Shown in pieces: positions 18,659 through 28,280 of a stretch of DNA of 64,000 bases. The stretch's first letter is position 1, and every line of letters starts with the position of its first letter. A program made the position numbers and the translations under genes. The notes under the pieces were generated by a model. That model had not been told where the DNA came from. It saw only the letters and a program-made list of their open reading frames with translations, and did not search any database. Source of the DNA: Acetivibrio clariflavus DSM 19732 (lineage in GTDB: Bacteria; Bacillota; Clostridia; Acetivibrionales; Acetivibrionaceae); NCBI RefSeq assembly GCF_000237085.1, contig NC_016627.1:2418118-2482117 (forward strand), given 5' to 3'.

Positions 18659-19504
18659 TTAAAGTTTAATTTTTTCCAAAGCTTCAATTACCTCATCCTC
18701 AACGGTAAAGGAGTTCTTCTCTGTAGGAAAGACACCTTCTGTAACATCCTTTATATAACTCTTAACCGAATTTTCCAAAACTTCACCCACGTCGGAGTAT
18801 CTCTTTGTATGCCTTGGAATAAAGTCTCTAAACATTCCGATAATATCGTGAATTACAAGTACCTGTCCGTCACACATAGCACCCGAGCCTATACCTATTG
18901 TAGGTACTTCAAGCTTCTCGGTTATGAATTGGGCAAGCTTGTAGGGAACACATTCCAATACTATGGCAAAAACACCGGCTTCCTGAAGCAGCAAGGCATC
19001 TCTGTATATCTTTTTTGCAGTTTCAAAGGTTTTACCCTGAGCCTTATGTCCTCCAAATACGTTTATAGACTGGGGTGTATAGCCTAAGTGTCCCATAACC
19101 GGTATCCCGGCACGAATTATTGCTTTTATATCTTCTACAACCTCTTCTCCGCCCTCAAGCTTAATTGCCTTGCATCCGGCTTCATTAACCAGCCTTCCGG
19201 CATTCCTCACACTTTCATATATACCCATGTGATAGGATAAAAAAGGCATATCAGCCACAACCATTGCCCTTTTTGCACCTCTGACAACAGCCTTTGTGTG
19301 ATGAACCATATCCTCCATGGTTACCCTTGTGGTATCTTCATATCCCAAAACCACCATACCCAGCGAATCGCCCACAAGAATTGCATCAATTCCCGACTGG
19401 TCTATTATTTTAGCCGTAGGATAATCATAAGCCGTAAGCATGGTAATCTTTCTGCCGGTTCTTTTGCTTTCACGAAAATTTGAAACTGTAATCTTTTCAC
19501 TCAT
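18659..19504 (-). CDS. panB: Ketopantoate hydroxymethyltransferase
   Basis: The 281-residue (beta/alpha)8 enzyme transfers a hydroxymethyl group from 5,10-methylene-THF to alpha-ketoisovalerate. Signatures are TAYDYPTAKI, LVGDSLGMVVLGYEDT (metal-binding Asp), KLEGG (~113) and GHLGYTPQS. The start at 19504 has AGGAG upstream; an ATG at 19525 overlaps that site. It is followed by panC after 110 bp. Confidence 0.96.
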   Translation of the reverse strand: MSEKITVSNFRESKRTGRKITMLTAYDYPTAKIIDQSGIDAILVGDSLGMVVLGYEDTTRVTMEDMVHHTKAVVRGAKRAMVVADMPFLSYHMGIYESVRNAGRLVNEAGCKAIKLEGGEEVVEDIKAIIRAGIPVMGHLGYTPQSINVFGGHKAQGKTFETAKKIYRDALLLQEAGVFAIVLECVPYKLAQFITEKLEVPTIGIGSGAMCDGQVLVIHDIIGMFRDFIPRHTKRYSDVGEVLENSVKSYIKDVTEGVFPTEKNSFTVEDEVIEALEKIKL

Positions 19505-19671
19505 CTTATCAACACTCCTTAGCATTTAATGCTCTGTTTGCATCCCGTTATTGTTCTTTGAATAATTCATAACCGAAAATATTCCGTCTTTTCTTTAAAA
19601 TTATCTCCAAAAATCATTAAATTTTTCTATTAAAAAATCTATAACCAAATAATTTCACTAAAACCTTATAT

Positions 19672-19850
19672 TAAAAAAGTCAGTTCAATAAGAACTGACT
19701 TTAATCTATCAACAAAAATATATTAAAGCTTATGCCAATCTGTCCTTGTCCAAATCGGATCAAAGCAGTTCTTTCAATAAATTGTTCAATTAATTCAAAG
19801 GCCGTACGGTTCACATTCGATACCGTCAGCTTGTGAAAAAATACTAACAC
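19672..19850 (-). ncRNA. Candidate small RNA or short leader-peptide transcript upstream of panB
   Basis: On the minus strand a TTGATT ... TAGTAT promoter-like pair (around 19840-19870) is followed by ~150 nt ending in a perfect 9-bp terminator (AGTCAGTTC / GAACTGACT then TTTTTT, 19672-19703). The transcript would stop about 170 bp before panB. It contains a 37-codon frame from a GTG at ~19819 without a good ribosome site, so I prefer an untranslated RNA or attenuated leader. It matches no RNA family I know. Confidence 0.35.
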
Positions 19851-19930
19851 AAAATAAAAAAAAAATCAATATTTATTCTTTAAGAGATTACAGCAATAAA
19901 ACCTCTGAAATTATCGTACCAAACATAATT

Positions 19931-19963
19931 AAAACCCGGGAACTTAAATGTTCCCGAGTTTTA
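19931..19963 (-). terminator. Terminator of secD-secF
   Basis: An AACTCGGGAAC / GTTCCCGGGTT stem followed by TTTT on the minus strand, 14 bp after the secF stop. Confidence 0.8.
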
Positions 19964-19976
19964 TTACCTTCCTCCA

Positions 19977-20921
19977 TTAAGCCTTAGCAGGTTTGGAAGC
20001 TGCCTGCTTCTTCGCCTGGCGCTCCTTCAATATTACCCATACAGGACTTGCAATAAATATTGTAGAGTATGTTCCGCTTATAAGACCTACCAAAAGCGGC
20101 AGTACAAAGAGCTTAATCGATTCAATATTATAATAAGCAGCAAATATATACACTGTCAAAATACATGCAATAGTAGTTAATGCTGTATTTATTGTACGGC
20201 TAAGGGATTGTGATATACTCTTGTTCGCAATAGTTGCAAGACTTTCTTTTCTTAGCAGAGTACTGTTTTCTCTTATTCTGTCGAATATAACAATAGTATC
20301 GTTGATTGAATAACCTACTATTGTCAAAACAGCTGCAATGAACGATTCGTTCACAGGAAGCCGGAATATTGCATACAGAGCTATCATTACCATAACGTCA
20401 TGCAGCAATGCAACTACCGAAGCCAGTCCTGCCAGAAGACCTCCCATAACCTTAAATCTTACCCATACATATACAACCATTAATGCAGCAGCAATTACAA
20501 TGGCCAAAATACTTTTAGTAGCCATCTCCTTACCCATGGCTGGGTCAACTATCCTAGGTGTAGGCTTTGTACCCTCTTTTACTTCAAAATTCTCTTCTAT
20601 TGCAGCAACAACTTTCTCATACTCTTCATCGGAAAGCTTAGAAGCAATGTTTAAAACCAGCAAGTCAACTCTTTCATTGGTTGTATCCAAAGAATATGAA
20701 GTTTGTGCATTTGCAATTTTTCCCGAAGCTTGCTGTGCAACATTAATAGCCTTATTTAAATCAACGTTAGGATTCTCCATTTGAAACTCAAGGATAGTAC
20801 CTCCCTGAAACTGTATGTCAAGGTTCATACCTTGATGATATATAAGCGCTATTATACACGCAATTAAAATCAATGCTGAAAAACCGAAGAAATATTTTCT
20901 GTTACCTACAAAATCAAACAT
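19977..20921 (-). CDS. secF: Protein translocase subunit SecF
   Basis: The 314-residue RND-type membrane protein works with SecD to use the ion gradient for late steps of Sec export. It has TM1 near the N-terminus (~12-30), the DIQFQGGTILEF motif at the start of the periplasmic domain, and then five C-terminal TM helices with the YSINDTIVIFDRIREN signature (~205-222). It overlaps the end of secD by 8 bp, so the pair is translationally coupled. Confidence 0.96.
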   Translation of the reverse strand: MFDFVGNRKYFFGFSALILIACIIALIYHQGMNLDIQFQGGTILEFQMENPNVDLNKAINVAQQASGKIANAQTSYSLDTTNERVDLLVLNIASKLSDEEYEKVVAAIEENFEVKEGTKPTPRIVDPAMGKEMATKSILAIVIAAALMVVYVWVRFKVMGGLLAGLASVVALLHDVMVMIALYAIFRLPVNESFIAAVLTIVGYSINDTIVIFDRIRENSTLLRKESLATIANKSISQSLSRTINTALTTIACILTVYIFAAYYNIESIKLFVLPLLVGLISGTYSTIFIASPVWVILKERQAKKQAASKPAKA

Positions 20922-22248
20922 TGCTGTTGCCTCCCCTCACACCGTACAACCAACGGCTCTTTGTAATTTTATAGCTGGATACTGCCCGCAGGAAGGTTCT
21001 CGATATAACTATAGCAGTAATAAAGTTCAACAATACACCCAAGCCCAATGTAAAGGCAAAGGACTGTATAGGACCGGAACCCAAGAAATAGAGCACTACT
21101 GCTACAATCAATGTGGTAATATTACCGTCAAATATTGCCGCAAAAGCCCTGTCAAATCCTGCATCAATAGCAGCCTTAACCGTCTTGCCTGATCTTATTT
21201 CTTCTTTTATTCTCTCGTATATAATAACGTTTGCGTCAACACCCATACCTATTGTGAGTATGATACCGGCAATACCTGCCAGGGTAAGGGACATTCCCAC
21301 CGATGATATAATCAAAACCTGAGTAACAATCTGGAATATAAGAGCTATATCAGCTATAATTCCAGGCAATCTATAGTACAATAACATAAACAATATAACA
21401 AGGATACCTGCTATCAATCCAGCCCTTAAAATAACATCAAGAGCACTTTTACCCAGAGTCGGACTGATGGATTCAATCTGAACTGCCTCAAGCTTAAACG
21501 GCAACGCACCGGCATTGATTGTATTGGCAAGCTCAGTAGCCTCCTTGATTGCAGCATTAGGATCAGCATTGCTAATTTCTATAACAGCACTGTCTCCACT
21601 AATCTTTTCTCTAACAGTGGGTGCAGAAATCAGCTGTTCGTCCATGAATATGGCTAAAGGCTCTCCCACCAGACGTCCTGTAGCTTCCTCAAACTTTTTT
21701 GCTCCCTCGGAACTCAATTTCAAAGCAACATATATCTTTCCGGTGTTTGGGTTTGTTTCCGGTGCAGCTTTTACCACATCGTCACCTTTTAGTATTATTT
21801 TGTCGTCCAAAGGCAAATAATTGCCGTTTTCATCCACTTTTTCCTTGTCCACTTCCCTAAAGGTAAGCTGAGCTGTCATACCCAACTCATTTATCGCTTT
21901 ATTGGGATCAAATTCTTTTTCATCCTGTCTCCAGGGTATTTCTACGATGATTCTCTTATTGTTCTTTTCAAGTAATACTGTTCTGTCGTAAACCTTTTGA
22001 AAGTCCAATCTATTTTCAACTACCTGTTTTGCCGCTTCCATCTGTTCATCAGTTGGATTTACGTCAGCTGGTGCCGTCAAAACTGCTCTGACACCTCCCC
22101 GGATGTCAATACCGTATCTGATATTTTCCGACACTTTCGGTATGTCGATATTTGTTCCCTGAATTACAAGTCCCGCTATTGATATATAAGTTAATAAACC
22201 TATAATCAAAATCAGAAAAAGGGACTTAATTCCGTAGTTGCCTTTCAT
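20914..22248 (-). CDS. secD: Protein translocase subunit SecD
   Basis: The 444-residue partner of SecF has one N-terminal TM helix and the RYGIDIRGGVRAVL motif (residue ~40). A large extracytoplasmic P1 domain and five C-terminal TM helices follow, with GIILTIGMGVDANVIIYERIKEE carrying the conserved Asp. The start at 22248 follows an AAAGGGGG ribosome site; the ATG at 22281 precedes it and is rejected. It is the first gene of secD-secF. Confidence 0.96.
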   Translation of the reverse strand: MKGNYGIKSLFLILIIGLLTYISIAGLVIQGTNIDIPKVSENIRYGIDIRGGVRAVLTAPADVNPTDEQMEAAKQVVENRLDFQKVYDRTVLLEKNNKRIIVEIPWRQDEKEFDPNKAINELGMTAQLTFREVDKEKVDENGNYLPLDDKIILKGDDVVKAAPETNPNTGKIYVALKLSSEGAKKFEEATGRLVGEPLAIFMDEQLISAPTVREKISGDSAVIEISNADPNAAIKEATELANTINAGALPFKLEAVQIESISPTLGKSALDVILRAGLIAGILVILFMLLYYRLPGIIADIALIFQIVTQVLIISSVGMSLTLAGIAGIILTIGMGVDANVIIYERIKEEIRSGKTVKAAIDAGFDRAFAAIFDGNITTLIVAVVLYFLGSGPIQSFAFTLGLGVLLNFITAIVISRTFLRAVSSYKITKSRWLYGVRGGNSNV

Positions 22249-22287
22249 CTGTAAAATTCCCCCTTTTAATCTTGTCCACATGAAGAT

Positions 22288-22316
22288 ATTATATAACTAT
22301 AAAATATGCTCGTCAA
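22288..22316 (-). promoter_or_regulatory. Promoter of secD-secF
   Basis: Minus strand TTGACG (22311-22316), 17-bp spacer, TATAAT (22288-22293). Confidence 0.75.
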
Positions 22317-22353
22317 TAATCAAACTAGCATGAGTGTTAATTTTAGGTTATTG

Positions 22354-23019
22354 CTAAAGTAAATGGGTACCGTTAATAATCAACTGAAACTTCAGCCCTA
22401 AAAACTCTGCTGCTCTTCTGTTCATCGTCATTCTAACCAAAAAAATCTCAAAATAATCCATTACAGGACAGATATTTGTGTCGATGTGCAGTTCAAGAAC
22501 CGCAATTTTTTTCTCCTTGTCCACATATATTTTTGAACTTTCAACGGCATAATTCACCCTGTCATGTATATCAAAGGTAGTAATATCGTTATTTCTAACC
22601 CTTGTCCTGTGAACATCGGATTTATCTGCAAGAATCACAGCCGCTGAAATAGGACTCACTGCACCGCCGCTGCCTTCGTCATGATGGCCTATTGCCAGCA
22701 TTATTTCTGCGGCTTCTTTAATTTCCATGCCCATTTTCGTTAATATCTGATATGCCAGAATAGCACCATAATGGGCATGATCCACTCTATTTACAGCATT
22801 CCCGATATCATGAAGATAACCGGCCATTTTAGCCAGTTCCACTTCACGTTCCTCATACCCCAAAGTCTTCAGTATATTTCCTGCGGCATTAGCCACCAGG
22901 GTCACATGTCTGAAGGAATGTTCGGTATACCCCATCGCAGCAAGCTGCTTGTCCGCTGTTTCAAAAAGAGTGGAGATCTCTTCATTCTTCTTTAAATCTT
23001 CCAATGTGATTTTGCCCAC
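22354..23019 (-). CDS. HD-domain hydrolase
   Basis: The 221-residue protein has a canonical HD phosphohydrolase fold: SFRHVTLVANAA (first His), GYLHDIGNAVNRVDHAHYGA (HD pair) and IGHHDEG, with a later Asp in ILADKSDVHRTRV. The clostridial family of this shape is uncharacterised. It may act on a nucleotide or phosphate ester. There is no membrane segment. It stands alone between the SCIFF maturase and secD. Confidence 0.8.
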   Translation of the reverse strand: MGKITLEDLKKNEEISTLFETADKQLAAMGYTEHSFRHVTLVANAAGNILKTLGYEEREVELAKMAGYLHDIGNAVNRVDHAHYGAILAYQILTKMGMEIKEAAEIMLAIGHHDEGSGGAVSPISAAVILADKSDVHRTRVRNNDITTFDIHDRVNYAVESSKIYVDKEKKIAVLELHIDTNICPVMDYFEIFLVRMTMNRRAAEFLGLKFQLIINGTHLL

Positions 23020-23162
23020 ACAGCCACCCCTCTCAAAAAACGCATACCATCTTATCCGCCCTTTTGCAAAAAAACTCTGTATGGAAAATTTAAGTTTCTA
23101 CGCTCATCATGATCATATATTTACATATACTTATTGTAAATATTTTTACACATTAAGTATTA

Positions 23163-24509
23163 CTATATACCTTGGGACTTTATCCAAAGAGCACATTCCA
23201 GTCTTTTCTTTTCAAGCTCGCAGCCCACTTTATAAGGTATATTGATGTCATTGTGAAATTGGTAGGAATTAGCTGCACATCCTCCGCTGCAGTAAAATTT
23301 TGCCCAGCATTTGCTGCATTCTTCCTTTGTATAAACATTCGAACCTTTAAAATGTTCCTGTATCTCGGTGTTCAGTTTGCCTTCCACCACATTTCCCATT
23401 TTAAATTCGGCATTTCCGACAAACTGATGGCAGGGATATATATCTCCCTCGGGAGTTATCGCAACATATTCATGGCCTGAACCGCAGCCTCTAAGCCTTT
23501 TCGCAATACATGGGCCCTGAGAAAGATCAATCATAAAGTGAAAGAAATTAAATCCTCTGCCTTCCTTTTTACGTTTTACCAATTCAAGGGCCAGTTTTTC
23601 ATATTCTTCAAACAGCACTGGCAAATCCTCTTCTCTTAAGTCGTATCCCGAATCCTTTCCAGCAACCACCGGCTCTACCGATATTTGCTTGAAACCTTCA
23701 TCGGCCAGATGCAGTACATCTTTGGAAAAATCAAGGTTTTCTCTGGTAAAGGTTCCCCTCACATAATAATTGTCCTGCCCGCGGGACTCTGCCATATCTT
23801 TTATTTTAGGCAGTATATCATCATAACAGCCGGTACCGTCGACTCTAAACCTCATTTTATCATTTACTTCTTTGCGCCCGTCAATACTGAGAACCACATT
23901 TTGCATATTTTCATTCAGATAATTCTTTATGTCTTCATCCAGCAGCAGGGCATTGGTTGTCAACGTGAATCTGAAGTTCTTGTTAAACTCTTTCTCTTTT
24001 GCCCTTGCGTAGTCTACAATCTCTCTTACCGTTTCAAAATTCATCAAAGGCTCTCCGCCAAAAAAGTCAATTTCAAGATTTCTCCTATTGCCCGATTCTT
24101 TAATAATAAAGTCTATGGCTTTTTTGCCCACCTCTGCCGTCATCATCATTCTCTGACCGCCGAAATCCCCTGTTGAGGCAAAACAATATTTGCATCTTAA
24201 ATTGCAGTCATGGCTTATATGAAGGCAAAGTGCTTTTATTACCGGCTTTTTATCCCATAAGGCAATTGTCTCTTCATAGACATCCTGGGAATAAAGCAGC
24301 CCTTCCGCCTTAAGACTGTCAATATCCTTAATGGCTTCAACAATCTCTTCCCTCTTATACTTTCCCGAAAGCAGTCCGACTATTTCTTCGGGCGTATTGT
24401 TTTCATAGTAGTCCAACACATCATAGGCAACATCATCGAAAATGTGCACAGCACCACTGTTCACATCCACAACAATGTTTGTGCCGTATAGCGAAAATTT
24501 ATGAATCAT
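23163..24509 (-). CDS. scfB: SCIFF peptide maturase, radical SAM/SPASM thioether synthase
   Basis: The 448-residue enzyme is the thioether cross-link-forming SCIFF maturase (CteB of C. thermocellum is the characterised homolog). An N-terminal RiPP recognition domain (~1-90) precedes the radical-SAM cluster motif C102-x3-C106-x2-C109. The core includes FFGGEPL, and a C-terminal SPASM domain has Cys-rich CSKCWAKFYCSGGCAAN (~405-422) for two auxiliary [4Fe-4S] clusters. It installs Cys-Thr sulfur-to-alpha-carbon thioethers in the SCIFF precursor encoded 200 bp upstream. A terminator lies between the two genes, so maturase expression is probably set by read-through. Confidence 0.95.
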   Translation of the reverse strand: MIHKFSLYGTNIVVDVNSGAVHIFDDVAYDVLDYYENNTPEEIVGLLSGKYKREEIVEAIKDIDSLKAEGLLYSQDVYEETIALWDKKPVIKALCLHISHDCNLRCKYCFASTGDFGGQRMMMTAEVGKKAIDFIIKESGNRRNLEIDFFGGEPLMNFETVREIVDYARAKEKEFNKNFRFTLTTNALLLDEDIKNYLNENMQNVVLSIDGRKEVNDKMRFRVDGTGCYDDILPKIKDMAESRGQDNYYVRGTFTRENLDFSKDVLHLADEGFKQISVEPVVAGKDSGYDLREEDLPVLFEEYEKLALELVKRKKEGRGFNFFHFMIDLSQGPCIAKRLRGCGSGHEYVAITPEGDIYPCHQFVGNAEFKMGNVVEGKLNTEIQEHFKGSNVYTKEECSKCWAKFYCSGGCAANSYQFHNDINIPYKVGCELEKKRLECALWIKSQGI

Positions 24510-24631
24510 AAATCAATCTCCCCGCTTTTAGGAATAAATATTGGGGCATTCGGCCCCACGGAAAAATTCAGTGTAAAAACGATAAATAAAAATATTACTG
24601 CAAAAAAATAAACACATTTTCCGCTGTAATC

Positions 24632-24665
24632 AAAAAGTGAAAGGTTTAGCCTTCCTTTCACTTTC
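24632..24665 (-). terminator. Terminator between scfA and scfB
   Basis: An AAAGTGAAAGG / CCTTTCACTTT stem followed by TT on the minus strand, 46 bp after the peptide gene. It may let the peptide be made in excess over its maturase. Confidence 0.75.
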
Positions 24666-24710
24666 AGTTATAGCTAATATTAATGTAGACAGAAATACTA
24701 AAGCACTGCA

Positions 24711-24851
24711 TTAGTTTTTCTCACAGCTCTGATTTGCAACTGTGCATGAAGTTTTGCAAGCTGATTGGCATGAAGTCTGGCATTCGCCGCATCCGCCTTT
24801 TTTCAAGCTGTCTTTTAAAGTTGAGCCGTTTATAGTTTTGATATGTTTCAT
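24711..24851 (-). CDS. scfA: SCIFF ribosomal peptide precursor (six cysteines in forty-five)
   Basis: The 46-residue peptide starts MKHIKTINGSTLKDSL and carries six Cys in its C-terminal half within GGCGECQTSCQ, SACKTSC and the final SCEKN. It is the nearly universal clostridial SCIFF RiPP precursor. Its conserved N-terminus is read by the maturase, and Thr residues between cysteines accept thioether links. The start was set at 24851 because GGAGGG lies just upstream; the frame extends back to 24956 without a ribosome site. Its biological role is still unknown. A TATAAT box lies at 24886-24891. Confidence 0.95.
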   Translation of the reverse strand: MKHIKTINGSTLKDSLKKGGCGECQTSCQSACKTSCTVANQSCEKN

Positions 24852-25014
24852 TCTGTTTCCCTCCATTGATAAATTTACAGGCCATATTATAGCACATAAA
24901 ATACGTCTTGGAAAGACAAATATTCTCAATCCTGTAATGTTAATCTTTATTCCCATCCATAACCATATATTTTGCTCTAATTTTTAAAGCCGGCTAAATA
25001 CTGCCGGCATAATC

Positions 25015-25944
25015 TTAATTTCTTCTCAATTCCTCCAGTAGCTTTACAAAGTACTCGGGAAGTTCCGATTCAAACTCCATATATTCATTGGTGATAGGAT
25101 GAACAAACCCCAGGAGTTTGGCATGAAGAGCCTGTCCCTCTATGTTATACTTGTCCTTTTTCCTTCCGTAAACGGTATCGCCTATAATGGGATAGCCTAT
25201 ATAGGACATATGAACCCTGATTTGGTGGGTTCTGCCTGTCTCCAGCTTAACTTCCAGCATTGTGGCATCTTTAAATCTTTCCAGCACTTTAAAGTGGGTA
25301 ACGGCTCTTCGGCCGTTTTTTGTATTCACCGCCATTTTCTTTCTGTCCACAGGATGCCTTCCTATAGGTGCATCAATTTTTCCCGCTTCCTCCCGAATAA
25401 TGCCATGGACTAAAGCAATATAAACCCTGTTTATATCGTGTTCCTTCAGCATCATTGAAAGCTTTTCATGGGCTTCATTACTCTTTGCAACCACCAATAC
25501 TCCCGATGTATCCTTGTCTATCCTGTGAACTATACCGGGCCTTATTACACCGTTTATACTGGACAAATTATCCCCACAGTGTTTCATCAATGCATTTACC
25601 AAAGTTCCGGAATAGTTGCCTGCCGCCGGATGCACCACCATTCCTTTAGGCTTATCAACCACTATAATATGCTCATCCTCATACAATATCGGGACATCAA
25701 TATCCTCCGGGACAATGTCCAGTACCTCCGGTTCAGGAATCTGTACGGTTATATCATCCTTCATCCTGACCTTGTAATTTGATTTAACCGCAGTTCCGTT
25801 TACCAGAACCAGTCCGTCATTAATCAACTTCTGTATGTATGAGCGAGAGTATTTATCAAGCATTTTTGACAGCCATGCATCAATTCTTGTTCCGTTTTCT
25901 TCCGATATAAGCTTTATTTCTTCCGCTTTTCTTATTTCACTCAT
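25015..25944 (-). CDS. RluA/RluD-family pseudouridine synthase
   Basis: The 309-residue protein has an N-terminal S4 RNA-binding domain (IDAWLSKMLDKYSRSYIQKLI) and the RluA-family catalytic domain with HRIDKDTSGVLVVAKS, containing the catalytic Asp, at ~137-152. LETGRTHQIRVHMSYIGYPI follows. It isomerises uridines in rRNA (RluD-type) or tRNA; the exact sites cannot be read off. It follows lspA by 24 bp, the usual Gram-positive lspA-rluD pairing. The start at 25944 gives a better AGGT spacing than 25950. Confidence 0.92.
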   Translation of the reverse strand: MSEIRKAEEIKLISEENGTRIDAWLSKMLDKYSRSYIQKLINDGLVLVNGTAVKSNYKVRMKDDITVQIPEPEVLDIVPEDIDVPILYEDEHIIVVDKPKGMVVHPAAGNYSGTLVNALMKHCGDNLSSINGVIRPGIVHRIDKDTSGVLVVAKSNEAHEKLSMMLKEHDINRVYIALVHGIIREEAGKIDAPIGRHPVDRKKMAVNTKNGRRAVTHFKVLERFKDATMLEVKLETGRTHQIRVHMSYIGYPIIGDTVYGRKKDKYNIEGQALHAKLLGFVHPITNEYMEFESELPEYFVKLLEELRRN

Positions 25945-25967
25945 ATCCATACCTAACTTTCCGTCAT

Positions 25968-26441
25968 TTATAACTCATTGTTTTCAATATTTTTTTCATC
26001 CTTCATAACAAACAAAATATAGTAGGATAAACACAGAGTACCAATCACAATAAAGCAATCGGCAACATTAAAAGTAGGAAAATTGTATGACCAAAAATGG
26101 AAATCCAAAAAGTCAACAACCCCACCGTTTCTAAAAGCACGATCTATCAAGTTTCCGATTGCCCCGCCCAATATCATTGACAGGGATAACTTAAAAATTT
26201 TGTTATCCGACTTTACAAGGTAATGGGCTAAAATAATCGACACAATTATTGTAACCGGAATTAAAAAAAATCTCCATCCTTCCAGAATTCCCCATGCAGC
26301 ACCGGTGTTTTTCCAATGGGCCAGATAAAAAAAACCGTCAATCACCGGTATTTTCTCGCCAAAGGCGATGTTATTCATGACCAAATACTTTGTAAACTGA
26401 TCCAGTCCTATTATCGCCAAAATAATTACTACCCAAATCAT
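25968..26441 (-). CDS. lspA: Lipoprotein signal peptidase (signal peptidase II)
   Basis: The 157-residue integral membrane aspartyl protease removes signal peptides from lipoproteins. It has four TM helices. The two catalytic Asp motifs are [20 protein letters not shown] (~97-116) and [11 protein letters not shown] (~124-134). Its substrates include the lipoproteins encoded at 35.8 and 40.3 kb. Confidence 0.95.
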   Translation of the reverse strand: MIWVVIILAIIGLDQFTKYLVMNNIAFGEKIPVIDGFFYLAHWKNTGAAWGILEGWRFFLIPVTIIVSIILAHYLVKSDNKIFKLSLSMILGGAIGNLIDRAFRNGGVVDFLDFHFWSYNFPTFNVADCFIVIGTLCLSYYILFVMKDEKNIENNEL

Positions 26442-26801
26442 AACTACCCTTACCTTTCGACATTTTTATCCGTAACAGATAAAATTATATATACTTTATA
26501 AATGATTGTAAAGCATTAAGGTATTTCCCGACGGTGTCAATCCGTTGCAGGCTAAAATTAAGTATTCCTTTCTGCCTCATCAATAGCATCCTTTAGTTTT
26601 CTACACAATATTTTTCCCCACATAAAATTTCCTTAGTGCCAGGTTTAGATAATTTTTCAGTGATATAGGCAAAAAAAATAGGATATGGCCAATATCCAAT
26701 TATACATTAGTTTTATGTGTAATTGCATTATATTTCAATATACCCAATTTTGAAAGCGGATTTAAAACATAAATGTAATTTAATTTTCAAAATTTATTAC
26801 T
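26442..26801. other. 360-bp intergenic region with one terminator
   Basis: The only feature I see is a minus-strand hairpin GGATAT-TGGCC-ATATCC followed by TATTTTTTTT (26671-26698), which should end transcription of the downstream-reading dGTPase-like gene. No ORF or repeat is convincing. Confidence 0.5.
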
Positions 26802-28052
26802 CTATAACTTAACTCTGGCATCAAACAGTCTTTCATATTCTTCCAAAGCATAGCGGTCTGTCATACACGACAAATAATCGCAGATCACTCTTATTTCATT
26901 ATTCTTATAACCTTTATAATTATCATCGTTTTCAATATGATTATATTTATACAGCCATTCCGGCGGTAATAACTTCGGATTTTTAATCAATGCTTCAAAC
27001 ATTTCACTTACAACACTTACCGCTTTAGTATCCATAATAACTATGGTCTGAGTATCATAAATATTTTTATATACAAACTTTTTAAACTCGTCAAAAACTT
27101 TTTTTGTTTCTTCATTAAATCCAATAACGGATTTTTTCTGCTCTGCCAGTCTCTTTACATCATCAAGGGACGATACTTTGAGTTTAATAATATTTTCATG
27201 ACTATCCTTTGTAAGATTTAAAATAAAATAATGTATCAGCTTTCTTATAAAATAAGTATCGGTATACAAATCACAATGGAGACAAATATCTCCCTTTGTT
27301 TTTTCACTGATCATTTCTTTAAGTTCAAGGAAAGCCTCTTTAATATCAGGATTATTTTGTATGTTTTTATAGAGTAATCCTGACTTTACTCCATCTTCAA
27401 AGTCATGGCATACATAGGCAATAGTATCCACTATATTAACCACTTGACCTTCCAGATTGCTGCATGGAAGATAGGGATCCAGATTGGTGTATACACCGCT
27501 GCGTTCTTCATTATGTTTCAGAATTCCTTCCCGAACTTCCTTCGTCAAATTAAGTCCCCTATAATCTGTAGAGTTTCTGCTCTCCAACAAATCAACAATT
27601 CGAACACTTTGTTCATTATGATAAAATCTTCCCATACCTCTGGCTTTCAACTGTTCATCAAAATAACTCTCAACAGCATGTCCAAAGGGAGTATGTCCTA
27701 AGTCATGTCCTAATGCAATAGCTTCAGCTAAGTCTTCATTCAAAGCCAAAGATTTTGCTATTCCCCTGGCAAATTGAGATACTTCAAGGGAATGAGTCAG
27801 TCTTGTTCGAAAGTGGTCACCTTCATGGTTTACAAAGACCTGGGTTTTATACATTAGCCTTCTGAAAGCTTTGGAATGAATTATTCTGTCTCTGTCTCTC
27901 TGAAATGAACTTCTTAGGTCATCACTTTGAAGTTTTTCTTCGTAATCTCTGCTATCGGGAGCAGGAAAAGCAGTAGCATAGGGTGCTAAAATTGTGGCAT
28001 ATGCAGCTTCTATATCATCTTTATACCTGATCGGAAAGAATTTATCAATCAT
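26802..28052 (-). CDS. Second dGTPase-like HD protein (paralog)
   Basis: The 416-residue protein has the same signatures as the 331-residue paralog at 13.9 kb: SSFQRDRDRIIHSKAFRRLMYKTQVFVN, GHDLGHTPFGHAVE and VCHDFEDGVKSG, but ~85 extra residues spread over the C-terminal half. HD ligands are intact. Many bacteria carry two or more such dNTP triphosphohydrolases with different allosteric activation. It has its own promoter and is monocistronic. The substrate is unknown. Confidence 0.88.
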   Translation of the reverse strand: MIDKFFPIRYKDDIEAAYATILAPYATAFPAPDSRDYEEKLQSDDLRSSFQRDRDRIIHSKAFRRLMYKTQVFVNHEGDHFRTRLTHSLEVSQFARGIAKSLALNEDLAEAIALGHDLGHTPFGHAVESYFDEQLKARGMGRFYHNEQSVRIVDLLESRNSTDYRGLNLTKEVREGILKHNEERSGVYTNLDPYLPCSNLEGQVVNIVDTIAYVCHDFEDGVKSGLLYKNIQNNPDIKEAFLELKEMISEKTKGDICLHCDLYTDTYFIRKLIHYFILNLTKDSHENIIKLKVSSLDDVKRLAEQKKSVIGFNEETKKVFDEFKKFVYKNIYDTQTIVIMDTKAVSVVSEMFEALIKNPKLLPPEWLYKYNHIENDDNYKGYKNNEIRVICDYLSCMTDRYALEEYERLFDARVKL

Positions 28053-28190
28053 AGCCTTAATCTCCCGGTATTTTTTTATATTATAAATGATATGAGAATT
28101 ACAATCACAATTTCTATTTCACTAAGATAAAATACCCACTTTGGAAAAATAAAATACTTTGGTGTATTTCAGTAATCAGTTTCAATTACT

Positions 28191-28219
28191 ATAATACACA
28201 CAAAGCAAATCAATTTCAA
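28191..28219 (-). promoter_or_regulatory. Promoter of the second dGTPase-like gene
   Basis: Minus strand TTGAAA (28214-28219), 17-bp spacer, TATTAT (28191-28196). It lies in the 230-bp gap after the last gene of the nitrogenase-like locus. Confidence 0.6.
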
Positions 28220-28280
28220 CCGAAGTTTTATCTAAAAAGGTATTCAATATTTACTCATTGCATAAACCATTTTTTTGATT

